This document shows positions 1 to 10,854 of a stretch of 64,000 nt of DNA, one piece after another. A program made the translations under genes and the position numbers. Below the pieces are notes generated by a model. The model had not been told where the DNA came from and did no database searches. It saw only the letters and a list, made by a program, of their open reading frames with translations. Origin of the DNA: Membranipora membranacea (taxonomy: Eukaryota > Bryozoa > Gymnolaemata > Cheilostomatida > Membraniporidae); the NCBI GenBank assembly GCA_914767715.1, contig OU612075.1, positions 16,428,001-16,492,000 on the forward strand, read 5' to 3'. Each line of letters begins with the position of its first letter. Position 1 is the stretch's first letter.

Positions 1-792
1 AATGGCTGGTCAACATGATATATAAATTAATTTTATGGCCATAAACCTATTCCCTAGTGGGGTCATCAAGGGCATTGTCTTTTAGTTGTCAAAATCAGTG
101 TACCGATCACAGATATGAAAATTTTCCACTCACACTCACAACACAAACACCCCATGTTTACCAGAATCGACCCGACATGAACTGTCTGGTAAAAATAAGA
201 ACAAACAGAAAACACCCAGCGCAAAGTACAATCTGTGTCATCGGATAAAACCACAACCTTACAAATTTTATATATATATTCTAGTGCGTCTCAAACCCGG
301 TGATTGCTTAAGAGTACATTGATGATTGACATGTTTGTTTTCCACATTACATTCAGGACAATGATACAAATGAGGGTATAGTAAATTAAATTGTTTTTCG
401 TTTCACCTAATTGAGGTTTGTAAAAGTTGTTTGCAATCTGACAGTATCACATTACATAATACTACAGTTTACTATCATTATACAATGTATTATTGTTCTA
501 GTAACAAATAACAGCCAATTCTCAAATAGTAAGTACATTTTTTATGAATTTAAATACCAACTAAACCGATATTATATTAATTTCCAATGGTATTCATCAG
601 TGATTTGTTTCACTATACATTAGGGTGGTTTTAAAATGAGTCGAAGACTGGATAACTTGTTATTAAATTCAATTGAAATTCGCCATTTTTTCTAAAATTG
701 GTCCACTTCCAAGACCTGTGTTGATCTATCAAAGCTGACCAAGGTAGACCCTGACACCTTAACCCTCAGTACTTATCTATGGTTATACTTAC
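1..792. other. PPAT intron or beyond; no gene seen
   Basis: This stretch lies downstream (on the minus strand) of the last PPAT exon visible here, which ends in a good GTAAGT donor at 787-792. I looked for the next PPAT segment on the minus strand and did not find it. The two overlapping open frames around 57-254 resemble no family I know. It is most simply the start of a long PPAT intron. Confidence 0.5.
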
Positions 793-2438
793 AATTAACT
801 AGTCTGTTGAGTCTTCCCAGACAGAGTGGGCGGTTACCAAACGGATCTCTGACAGCGTACAGTTTGTCAGCATGCATGATGACTAGCGAATATGCTAGAG
901 TGGACGTCTCCATAAAGTTCTGTATACGACTCGGCCAATCATCCGGGTCATCAGGTGGACATAGTGATAACATCTGAGTGATTAACTCGGAGTCTGAGAA
1001 CGAAGAGAGGCCAACTCCTCGCTTCAAAACCTGTAGACAACCATACAAGATAAAAGAGCTGTAAGGATGACTTGGGTGTTGCACAAATCTACTACCGTGG
1101 TAGCAACAAAAAATAGGGTTTACCATTGTAAATTAGTGCACATGGCTGCACCTATAAAAATGAGCATACCCCAGAGTTGGCTGTTTGGTTTATTTTTTCA
1201 CAAAACCTGTGAGCTTTGAGTGTTATACTGTTATATGAGTATGGATAACATAAGTAAATTTGTTCATCGTTATTTATTATCCTCGGGGCCAAGTTCTTAG
1301 TACGCTTTGATATGACAAAATCTAGGTCCCCAATATCGAGGCATGGTCACAGTGTATTGATGACTGGTGACATATGATGTAATGGCAAGTTTCAGCCATC
1401 CACCAACTCCTTCATATCTGGGCTATTGCACAATTTATCACTATGTGGCGCTCTGTGAATGAATAACTAACTTCTTTTCTTAGACTGGTAGCGTTGACCA
1501 GTTCACCATTATGTGCAACAGCAAGCAGCCCATGTACCGTATCAACAACAAACGGCTGAACACCAGTCATATCACTGGCACCCTTCACTCCATGTGTAGA
1601 GTACCTCGTGTGGCCAACACCAAGATTACCTCTCAGCTGGCTCAGCTTATGGTCATCAAATATCTGTCAATCAGATAAAACATATAAATACTACCATCAA
1701 ATCTTCATTTCTATGGCTTATCGCTTTAACATGGGAGAGATCAAATAGCTCTGTAGGTACAGTGTTCCTTGCACTCCAAGTTTAGTAACTATCTTAGGAT
1801 CATATAATCAGTATTACAACAATAGTCTGAGAGATTACTGCCTGAGTTTTCATAGATGTATACAAATGTTCATCGTCTATCACAACAATATCACTACTAC
1901 CACATAATAAAATGGTCCTTTGCTCACCTGACTGACCAAACCATGCCCTCGATGAGAGAACAAATCTTTAGCATCTACTCCACCGTAGCTAGTGACAATT
2001 CCTGCGCTTTCTTGACCTCTACATATATATACATAATCTGGTTATACAAAGACAACAAGAGGTAAGACAACAATACACATAAACAGCAATCTAAGAGAAG
2101 AACAAAATAAATAAGTAACACTGCCAGTGTCTTCATATCATAGTAGTGGTAAACAACAATTAGAAGTCACTAGTCTGATCTTTTCTCACAGGTCTACTCC
2201 AAAACCTGGGTCTCTGGCAATGTTTGACTCAAGGGGGTCAGTCAAACATCGCCAAAGAGCCAGTACATGTTTATTGGTCTTAATTGATTTTGTCATCTTT
2301 TCTCATGACATTTGTTACCTACCTGTGCTGCAAACCAACCAGAGCTCTACATATCAGTTGAGGCACATCCAGTTCGGAGGGCCACGGCCCAGCCGTGATA
2401 CAGCCAAACACACCACAGTAATGCTCAAGAGACTCCAT
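793..2438 (-). CDS. PPAT: Amidophosphoribosyltransferase (PPAT), N-terminal exons, partial
   Basis: PPAT catalyses the committed step of de novo purine synthesis, transferring glutamine amide nitrogen to PRPP in the cytosol. Four coding exons are visible: 2323-2438, 1928-2018, 1472-1663 and 793-1030. All join in phase and give the first 212 residues. The protein starts [13 protein letters not shown], so after removal of a seven-residue propeptide Cys8 would be the glutaminase nucleophile (the human propeptide is 11 residues). Further class-II glutaminase landmarks follow in order: [40 protein letters not shown] and [16 protein letters not shown]. The exon 1472-1663 uses a slightly weak GTTAGT donor. 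The phosphoribosyltransferase half of the roughly 510-residue family is not in the window and should lie to the left. The gene is head-to-head with TIR-STING. The start codon is the only ATG just before the conserved cysteine. Confidence 0.93.
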
Positions 2439-3246
2439 AGCCTGCTAGGGTATGTCTTCTAATGTGGTGGGAGGACAAAAAACACAACTTTTCAGCTGCA
2501 AGTTTTTGTCTTCAAGAAACATGCACAAAGCATGGCCAGATTTTCTCAAGTGCTTTGCTGGGGATACAATACACCCCCAATCATACTAAAATGAATTCAA
2601 AATAAAACTCAGTCTATACAAATCTGAGGTACATCCGGTTTTCAAACCAATCAAGTATCTCAAATATGCCTCTCAACCAATCATAAGTAATGGGCGGTAC
2701 AAAAAAACACCACTGGGAATTCCCCTAAAAGTCTTATTCCAATCATATTCACCCACCAATTTCTGTCACCTCTACTTTTGATGCTGTCTGTGTAATACGA
2801 AGACTTCTTACTCCAAAGTGCAACGGTAACTGTAAGCAGATATTCACCAACTACTGGTGAGACAGCTTGTTGTGTGGTAACTCGTTCATTTTACAGCAGT
2901 AATAACTCAAATATGATCCAACCAAGGAGTACTCCTTGATTCAACTCATGTGCCTACAGTACAAGAAGCATTGAATTGGATTGAGTTCAGCTTGACCTGT
3001 CAAAGTGAATATATGTTCAATTGTAGTTTTGTCATTGAACAGAGTACTATACACTGCATGCATACATGCCAAGGACTCAATGGCAGTTTTATATTGTTTG
3101 ATTAGCCTGTCTGGACAAAGCTTGTCAAGACAGGCTAATGAAATGATTGAGATGATTTTTGAAAACCTCAGTGGTCTTCATCACCACTCCTCATGAGACT
3201 AGTTCTAGCTATGCTTGTATTTTATAGTACATATCAGTTCATAAAC
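2439..3246. promoter_or_regulatory. Shared upstream region of PPAT and TIR-STING
   Basis: The PPAT start codon (2438, minus) and the TIR-STING start codon (3247, plus) face away from each other across 808 bp. This interval must hold the 5' UTRs and proximal promoters of both genes unless an upstream non-coding exon exists. It contains one 39-nt palindrome at 3101-3139. I see no convincing TATA box. Calling it a bidirectional promoter is inference from gene arrangement only. Confidence 0.45.
3101..3139. repeat. 39-nt palindromic micro-element, copy 1
   Basis: A nearly perfect palindrome: it starts ATTAGCCTGTCTGGACAA and ends in the reverse complement CAAGACAGGCTAAT, centred on AAGCTT. It is the same family as the palindrome at 8891-8926 beyond the other end of TIR-STING. 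No clear target-site duplication is visible around this copy. Confidence 0.7.
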
Positions 3247-6200
3247 ATGGCCCAGCCTATGCCTCCTACCCCTACGACACCTGGCGCTCCTGTAAACTGG
3301 CCTATACCTGTGCTGGACGAAGGACAAGAGTACCACTGCTTCATAGCTTACTCTTTTAAAGAGCAGGAGATAGGTAAGTTCATCACATACTCTTTTCATC
3401 ATGAAGTTTCGTTAATCAAAATGTTGACCTGGAGTTGTAATATTGGTTACACCAAGCAGTTCCTCTTATTACATGGTACACATTACCGCCAAGTTGTCCA
3501 TGGAATCAGTCACCAGTTATTCAGCGGAGTGAACTTGGATAAACATCCTTATACATTCAGAGTCACAGATCCAACTGTGTGTAGATGCTGCATTTCATGA
3601 AACAAGTATTTATTGCAAGCTACCATAAACTCTGCCATGGTTACACATAAACTTTGTCTTGTACAGCTGACAAAATAAAAGACTATCTGGAAGGAGTGGG
3701 ATATCGAGTTTGTATTGCCGCGGATTTTGTGTTGGGCAGAGCATTAATAGATAATATCACTCATGGCATGGAGAAATCTCGCAGAGCTGTCGTGCTTATG
3801 AGCAAAGACTACCTTAACAGGTGAGACTACCTAAACATGTAAGAATACGGTTCTGGATTTGCCTTGTAAACAGCCCTGTCTGATCTCTTCTTGGTAGCTA
3901 TGGTCCCAGGGCTAACTAACCAACAGAGCAAGAAATAAATAGCAAATAAAATGGCCGCGATCTCATTTACAAATGCAGCTAACCACTTGATGTTACAGGT
4001 CAATTACAATCACATGCAATGACAACACCGAAACTTTAATATCAACAAATGCAATCTAAGATACAATACCTGTGTACCAATGCGACTAATCACTTGATGT
4101 TGCAGGACATTTACAATAACATGCAATGACAACCAAGACTTTATCACTTCCTGCAGTTGGTTAAGGGTCTATTCCGTTAATGTATCTCAATTAATAATGA
4201 TATCGACATAACTATGAAACTCTCAAGAACTACAGGCATTACAGCATAGGTCTATCAGAGCTATCGATACGGCTTGGGTTTATGGACCAACTCTACTCGA
4301 ACAGAAAGTTATCTAGGCACTTGGCCTGGCTACCAACTGGTTGCTCTGCGAATGATGCAATAGACATTGAGGCCTGGGATCACTCCTTAGCCAAATCTAA
4401 TATTGTAATAGGCACTAAAGGCCTGGTAATCAAAGATTTACAGGTTTAATATGATGCAGTATAGACATAAATAGTCAGGCTGCACCAGTATCTAACCTGG
4501 AGACACTTGAGTATTATATATATGACACAATATATATATTTATATATATAATATATATATTAATATATAATATGACACAATTGAATAGTCGACTTCAGTA
4601 AACCGACATTTGTTGCATGTTAACAGCTCAGTGTCTAATACCAAGTGAATGATCACAATGGAAAATCACAGTCTTTTATACTAATCATCAACTGTACAAT
4701 TTAGGCGTCTATTTTGTGCAAAACACAAAGTAATTTAGCACAAAAACCATATGCTATAAAAAGACTGGGCAATAATATAGGAAACATTACTTCATTTCAA
4801 CGAGTAAAGTGTAACCATTTTCAATTTAGTCATTGTAACAGTAAAAAGCCTGCAGGGTTTTTGATTGATTGGTTTGTATTTTTACATACGATATCATGGC
4901 GAGGATGATGAAGAAATGTATGTATATGACAGCTCTTGGTGTAACTCAGTGGTACATAAAATTGTTGTTGTAAAAATTCATGAAGTAATTAAAAAAACTG
5001 CACTGGCGTTAAGTGGTACCAATGAACTAAACCTCCAATGCAAATTAATGTGTCTTATCTGCATTTGCATTGGAGGTTTAGTTCATTGGTGGTACGGCTG
5101 CTCTGGGCCTGAATTCATAGGCATTACGTGATGATACTCTTTGATTGGTATTAAAAATGATACGATTGTACAAAGGATGGGACTCGTTTCTTAAAATACT
5201 ACTGAAATGATTAGCACAGATTGAGAACATAAAATCATTGAGGTTGGTAAGCTGCAAAGCTAAGCAGCATTTCTCATAATTAAATTCTGGGAGGATAACT
5301 CTCAATGCTGCCTTTTGTACCCTTTCAAGCCTTAATTTGTTGTGCTCAGACAAAAAAGTATAAAATGCTGGAATGGCATAGCACATGATGGAACGAATGT
5401 TTGTAGTGTACAAAATTTTCAGACCTTCAACATTTAGACCAATTATTTTCAGTTTACGCATTAAAAACAGGCGAGTATTACATTTAGATATCAGGCAATC
5501 AATGTGCTTGTTAAAATTTAGTTTTTGGTCAACAAAAACTCCTAAAAATTTAACTGATGACTGTTGCTGCAAAGATGTACATTCAATCTGAACCTCCTCT
5601 GAAAAGTTATGGCGGGTTGACAGAGAAATATTCATAATAACTGTCTTATTTGCATTTAGAAGCATAGAGTTTTCCTCGGGCCATCTTTGTGTAGCGTCTA
5701 ATGCAGGCAATATTGCGCTTGAGTCATTGGGGTTTGATACAGCAGTGTAAAAAGAAGTGTCATCGGCATACTTGTCATGAGAAAAATTTGGAATACATAA
5801 ATCATTACAATAAATAAGCCATAGTATCGGCCCTAATTTCGTAGCCTGTGGTGTACCAACATTTGATGGGATGAATGAAGATGAGTGGTTGGAGCTGAAT
5901 CTAACAGACTGGAAGCGATCAGATAGGAAGTCAGCAACTAATGTCGTTATATTCTCATTGAAGCAATATCTCCTCATTTTGTTGACTAGTAGGTTTGGTT
6001 GTAGCCTGTCGAAGGCTTTAGAGAAGTCAAAACCTGCCAGCTGGATGAACTTAGTGCTAGCTTTATCTAGGTCCTGGCTGAAGTCTTCCAATAGTTTATC
6101 AGAGCGTCAACAGTGCCGATGTTTGGTTGGTAGGCGTATTGATTTGTATCTACTATCTCTGTCAGCTTACTCTTCATTTTATTTATAATAACTTCTTCTG

Positions 6201-8799
6201 ACAGTTTGCCCAAGTGAAACAGTAGTGAAATAGGGCGGTAATCCTTCATTTGAGGGTAAGTTTAGACATCCACATCAAAACCTCAACTCGTAAGTTGGTG
6301 CACTTTTTTCATCCAGGGGTGATGGTTTTCTATTATTTGGAGCATGGTTGATAATGCAATTCCACTACGAGCAACCCAGGCAATGATCATACACTTAAAC
6401 TCGACAAACATGTGTCTTATGTCTCGTAATGACCTTGGTAAGCCGGTGACACCACAATTTCCCAGGTGGTGAGCCTTAGATAAATGGCTACTTCAATGGG
6501 AACAACAATGACCGCTAGCCTCTAAACATTAGCGCTAGCTTCTAATGCAGTATATCCGGGATGATAGATCAATACAAAATAACTATCTATTTTCTCTATG
6601 TCCAGCGACTGGTTTGACCACGAAACTCTACTTATGATACATAATAACCAAACCCATCAGAGACAGATGATTATTCCTGTGAATATCAATCTACCCGAGG
6701 ATGAGCTGAAGTCTACCCGTCTCGGCGTATACTCATATCAATATCTCAACTATAAGGGCAGTGAATACGATCTTTACAGAATCGGTCAAGCTTTGGCAGG
6801 TAGGCTGTTATTTACTTACCTGCCAATAGTATCAGTTTTTATCATAGAAAACCCCTAGGGCTTGTTAAATCACCCAAGGTTTTATTTTATGTAGGATACA
6901 GTGTTTCAACTTTACTCTTTAAGTTGATAATTATGTCAGATTGTTCCTATTATACTATGTCAAATCCAGGTGTACTGTACCAGTTAACTTGTTCAGCTAC
7001 TAGTCTGATATGACTACTTGATGACTACACGGTGCCATGAATTAAATATCTACTTATTGTTGAACATGCAGTTGTTTGAAAGATAGATCACTGTTTTGTT
7101 TCACTTCAGGTGATGATATTCCTCTGCAGGTTTGTTTACCATGTGGTAATGTAGCCCAGGGATTAGTGTGGACCTACTACTATGGATACTTGAAGCTAAT
7201 ACTCCCAGGTAAAATTTATCAAATGGCTCCAAAGAATTATGAATTCCAAACAACGATGATGGATGTATTTTTGATGTATTTAAAGTTATTAAAAACTAAA
7301 ATAATTAGTATGGTGATGTATGTAATGCAAGACTAGCTAAACCAAGTAGTCTCTACGCTACAAGCCCTTGAATGAACTGTGCGTAGCAAAACATTTAAAT
7401 TCACAGACCAAAGCAATTTTCATACAGGCAGTTATTACTGCTGTATTTATGAAAGATTACAGTAAACAAATTCTTACTCAGTGTTTTAGAAGTAGTGGCT
7501 GAAATTCGTGATTATCTCCTCCTGACTTTGAACTTCTCTTGTGAAAAGTGTATTCTTCTTGGTTAAAATTATAAATAACTTTATGAATTGTCCCCCCCCC
7601 TGTCCAATTAAGTTGAATGTTATTGGTATTTAGTTGACTGTATTATATGAGTCCAATTAACTACAACACCCATATTAATTATATCGTCATAGGCTGAATT
7701 TCTCACACTGACATATTTCTGTTTTCAGATTTAAAAAGTAGATGCGATAATTCTACTCTTGCCAAAGAGAAGAAGATCTCAATTGTCCCCAAAGTATTTA
7801 TACTGGTACCAGATAATGGTTTTTGTCACGACACCATCACAGGCTGTGATCCTAACATTACTGATTTTGGTCTCCTGGACGCCATAACACGTACAAGAGC
7901 TGGGGTTATCGGTAGAGAGTACAGCAACACTATATACAAGGTGAAAGGCTCAGGTGAAAAGGTAAGTTAGTTATTTCAATTTATCTTTATCACCAAAACA
8001 CAATACCACACTTTATCTTATTATGGCAGCATTTGGCGACAGGCTGCAACTCTTAGTCACTGAATTTCAGCTTAGATACCCCTGATGGACCATAAGAAAA
8101 GTAACATCAAAATCAGAATCATGACCAGCTGTTAGTATAATATGCCTATAGTTACAATCTTCATCGAATGATTTATAATAATTTTTACCAGGAGTATTAC
8201 GCGCCTGTAGAATATGCCACCCCTATACTCTCCATGTATGAGATGTGTCTAGAGGGAATATCGGGACTGCCAGACGAAGAGAAGCGACACCAGATAAGAA
8301 ACTTCAAAGACATGCTCAACCAGGTACTCTCCCATAGCAAAGTGGCTACGGAGGGAACACGATTTTCATTTAAAATCATCTACTATCAAGGTTAGCTTTT
8401 TTGGGAAATGTTAAAGGGAACTAGCTAAATAAAATACTATATAGCTGAACAGATAGGCTGGGAAAGTATCCTAATTCTCGATTAGACATAAAGTTGTTCA
8501 TATATGACGAGGACAATTAACACTGCAGGCCGAATACACAACCTTGCGGTATATAGAAAAATGGTTAGTTTTACATAAATTCAAAACTTTCAAGGCCAGT
8601 TCCCTACCTGACATTGTATAATCTAGCATTGTTATGTATGATAAATATATAGATAGACAAATCATTGTTCTCTAATACAGCCGGAGAGGATGGAAAAGCA
8701 GAGGTCGCCTCTAAAATTATAGAGACCATTGAACAGGAAGACGCCACTATGAAAACAACTAGAGAGCAGTTTGAGACTGCCAGCCTGGTCGGGATGTAG
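3247..8799 (+). CDS. TIR-STING fusion protein (TIR domain + STING cyclic-dinucleotide-binding domain)
   Basis: Seven exons, 3247-3373, 3667-3820, 6606-6799, 7110-7208, 7729-7961, 8192-8390 and 8681-8799, all with GT-AG borders and matching phases, encode 374 residues. Residues about 28-158 are a TIR domain: box 1 YHCFIAYS (29-36), a GYRVCIAADF..G..LIDNI segment and SDWFDHE (94-100), whose Glu100 sits where the NADase glutamate lies in SARM1-type TIRs. Residues about 159-355 are a STING ligand-binding domain opening NVAQGLVWTYYYGYLKLILP (172-191). With a constant offset of 16 the human pocket residues R232, R238, Y240, E260 and T263 align with R248, R254, Y256, E276 and T279; human Y163 and Y167 align with Y181 and Y185. 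There are no membrane helices and no PLPLRTD-type TBK1 site or pLxIS motif; the protein ends after a short charged tail. ATG 3247 has a strong Kozak context; an in-frame ATG at 3193 would add a hydrophobic 18-residue leader. Role inferred: cyclic-dinucleotide sensor with a possible NAD+-cleaving effector. Confidence 0.93.
3971..4143. repeat. Two diverged tandem copies in TIR-STING intron 2
   Basis: A segment with CACTTGATGTTACAGG followed by a CACATGCAATGACAAC block recurs about 106 bp later with CACTTGATGTTGCAGG and AACATGCAATGACAAC. The two copies occupy about 3971-4040 and 4077-4143. No coding potential is seen. Confidence 0.55.
5017..5095. repeat. Hairpin with ~30-bp stem at the 3' end of a LINE fragment
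   Basis: The left arm, with CAATGAACTAAACCTCCAAT, is repeated as its reverse complement in the right arm, leaving a loop of under 20 nt. The right arm overlaps the last codons and stop of the antisense reverse-transcriptase frame, so this could be a structured retrotransposon 3' end or an independent snap-back insertion. Confidence 0.65.
5078..6249 (-). mobile_element. Degraded non-LTR retrotransposon, reverse transcriptase
   Basis: A minus-strand frame (5078-6091) holds a reverse-transcriptase core: motif A FDFSKAFDRL, a motif B variant GTPQATKLGP (normally GxPQGSxLGP), motif C KYADD, then the usual LINE connection region (VKFLGVFVDQKLNFNKHI). The part before motif A, including DYRPISLL, is in a different frame at 6067-6249, so a frameshift separates the two halves. 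No endonuclease domain is visible. It lies antisense in intron 2 of TIR-STING and is a dead 5'-truncated copy of a Jockey/CR1-like element; the clade assignment is tentative. Confidence 0.85.
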
Positions 8800-8833
8800 T
8801 CTGAGCCCCCCCCCCCCCCCAGACGGGATGTAG
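8790..8833. repeat. Poly-C insertion flanked by 10-bp direct repeats at the TIR-STING stop codon
   Basis: CGGGATGTAG occurs at 8790-8799, where its TAG is the TIR-STING stop, and again at 8824-8833. The 24 nt between them are TCTGAG, a run of 15 or so C, then AGA. Removing one repeat plus the insert leaves the same stop codon. It could be a small duplication with homopolymer slippage, and the C-run length may be a sequencing uncertainty. Confidence 0.6.
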
Positions 8834-8882
8834 CGGCAAGGAATGTGCTGCCTAGCGCTGTCTCTGACATTCCTGCCTGTAC

Positions 8883-8888
8883 AATAAA
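8883..8888 (+). terminator. Candidate poly(A) signal of TIR-STING
   Basis: AATAAA lies 84 bp after the TIR-STING stop codon. A second AATAAA at 8927-8932 is part of the 8-bp duplication around the palindrome described next, so the insertion appears to have duplicated the signal. Confidence 0.55.
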
Positions 8889-8934
8889 GGTTAGCCTGTC
8901 TTAACAAGCTTTGTTAAGACAGGTTAAATAAAGG
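8883..8934. mobile_element. 36-nt palindromic micro-element with 8-bp target-site duplication
   Basis: A 36-nt near-perfect palindrome (8891-8926, beginning TTAGCCTGTCTTAACAAG) is flanked on both sides by AATAAAGG (8883-8890 and 8927-8934). An eight-base duplication is typical of hAT-type insertion. There is no internal sequence: the element is terminal repeats only. It belongs to the same family as 3101-3139. Confidence 0.7.
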
Positions 8935-10527
8935 TATGCTGTACAGTAACTAATTCGTATTTCTTGTAAGACACCCTTTTAAGTTAAACAATATAATTAT
9001 ATTCATTTTAAAACTTTTAGGACTTTTTTACCTATATAGTGTTGTCTTTCGACTGGTTTGACTAGTCTGAGGTAACTTATTGTTAGTCAGTTGAAATTAT
9101 GAGTGAATTTTAGCCATAACTTAAAATGGTGAAGTTTCCCATCTGTGAATACTTTCCTTCACAAAGAAAAGATGAGCTGTGTGATTGTATTTTATGATGC
9201 ATTTTGATGTATTTTTTGATGCAACATTCTAAGGAGGGTTAAAAATTCAACTCCTTGTTCTGCTTCTATTTTTTAAGAATCCTGCTTGTTAGCAGTGGGT
9301 GTTTTTTAACTTATGGTCATTTTTTTACCCAAAATACTCTCATCAACCACCATCATTATGGTGAAACTATACAGAATTCCTAAATAATAATAGTAAAGTT
9401 TTCTTTTCTTCAACTTTGCCGTAACCTTCTAGTCTGCAGAATCATTTCCACAGCAACTTTACTTTTATTCATTTATACCCATTCTCATAAAAAACCATCG
9501 ATACCTGGATAAGCTAGTTCTAGGAAAATACCTTCTATTAAAGGGAGATTTCACTGATGCACTTGCTCATCAGAATTTTATCCTGTGAGTAGCAAACAAG
9601 ACAGTGATAACAATATGAAAAAAGAAACCGCTAGCATATGCTCAGTGGTATTCGAATTGTGTTAGACATGGTTCACCTGGTAAGACCAAGAATTCAATCA
9701 ACTTCACTGTTAGCTTGAGTGAGAAGCTGCGTGTCACGTATGCAATAAACTTTAGATCTGTTGGAAATAATATCTTTTTTTAAGTGACATCAATATTATT
9801 GTTAATACTAAAAATATGGAGATCCTAGCAAAATGCTGTGTAAAGTGATGATTGGATGTTTCCTTTTCCACCTACACATGGACTTTATTTTTGTTTCGAA
9901 AAATTAGTCCAAGCTATTAATGTAATATATATATATATATATATACATTACTACCGTCAACCACCATACCTCCCTTTTCGCAACACATTGATGCCTCGGA
10001 CATCAATACAATTTATTTTATGTCTTGTGGATCACATTATAGAACTTCTGGAATAATAAGTAGTTGTCGTTGTTTTGATGGATTTCTGACACACAAAAAA
10101 ACTGTTGATTCATCTGTTTGTCCATACAGCAGTGGGCCTAAATTGATAAACCTGGTATCTGTTCCTGTGGACCGCCAACCGACACTATCTTTTATTTGGG
10201 CTCCAAGGGTAAACTATTTCTACCTTACTTTTTCTTTGCCACAACATTTTGGTATTTGAATACAGGGCAGAGCCACTACCGCAATGGTGCAATTATATTC
10301 TGTGGTCTTATCCTAGCGTTCAGCAAATTCCCCTTTAATAATTTTGTTCTTCAAATACAGTTATCAACGTAGTGATAATGATTGCGTCAAAACTAAGATA
10401 AGCTTTGGGAACTTTGAGTAGTTTTGATTCCCTAAGGGGGAACTTCCTTCTAGCTATAGGCTGTATTACCACAGAATAATATGAATTTTCGCCCTAAGCA
10501 CAAATCAAAATACTAAAAATCAAAACT

Positions 10528-10683
10528 ATAGCTCACTTGGTCTTCAATTACACAAATTCGTTCCCAGATTGCTCACTCAAAACATATATAGTTCCATCAA
10601 TGACTGAGCGATTTGTGAGCGAGAGCCTAGCATGTCTGAGTGAGTGATCAGACTGATCAGATGTTTTTAATTGAAAGACCCCC
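10528..10683 (+). mobile_element. GCTCACTC-rich MITE, copy 1 (5'-truncated)
   Basis: It shares an ordered series of blocks with the copies at 14975-15166 and 46190-46441: ACTTGGTCTT, GCTCACTCA, ATATAGTTCCATCAA, GACTGAGCGA, then TTAATTGAAAGACCCCC at the end. About 60 bp of the left end of the full copy is missing. Confidence 0.65.
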
Positions 10684-10854
10684 ATGCCGATCTCAGAGAG
10701 ATGTTAAATAATTATTGTGCAAATAAGTTTAGTCACAGTTATATGAAATGCAGATTTATTCCTGAGACAGTATCTGAGACCATATCACCAAACTTACACA
10801 GCAGCATCAAACCCTTCTGTCCAGATCCTGACTTACCAACATAGTAAGAAATGT

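Noticed and set aside
3005-3196. Plus-strand ORF upstream of TIR-STING as an extra exon
   Set aside because: It runs through the 39-nt palindrome, overlaps the TIR-STING leader in another frame and has no domain.
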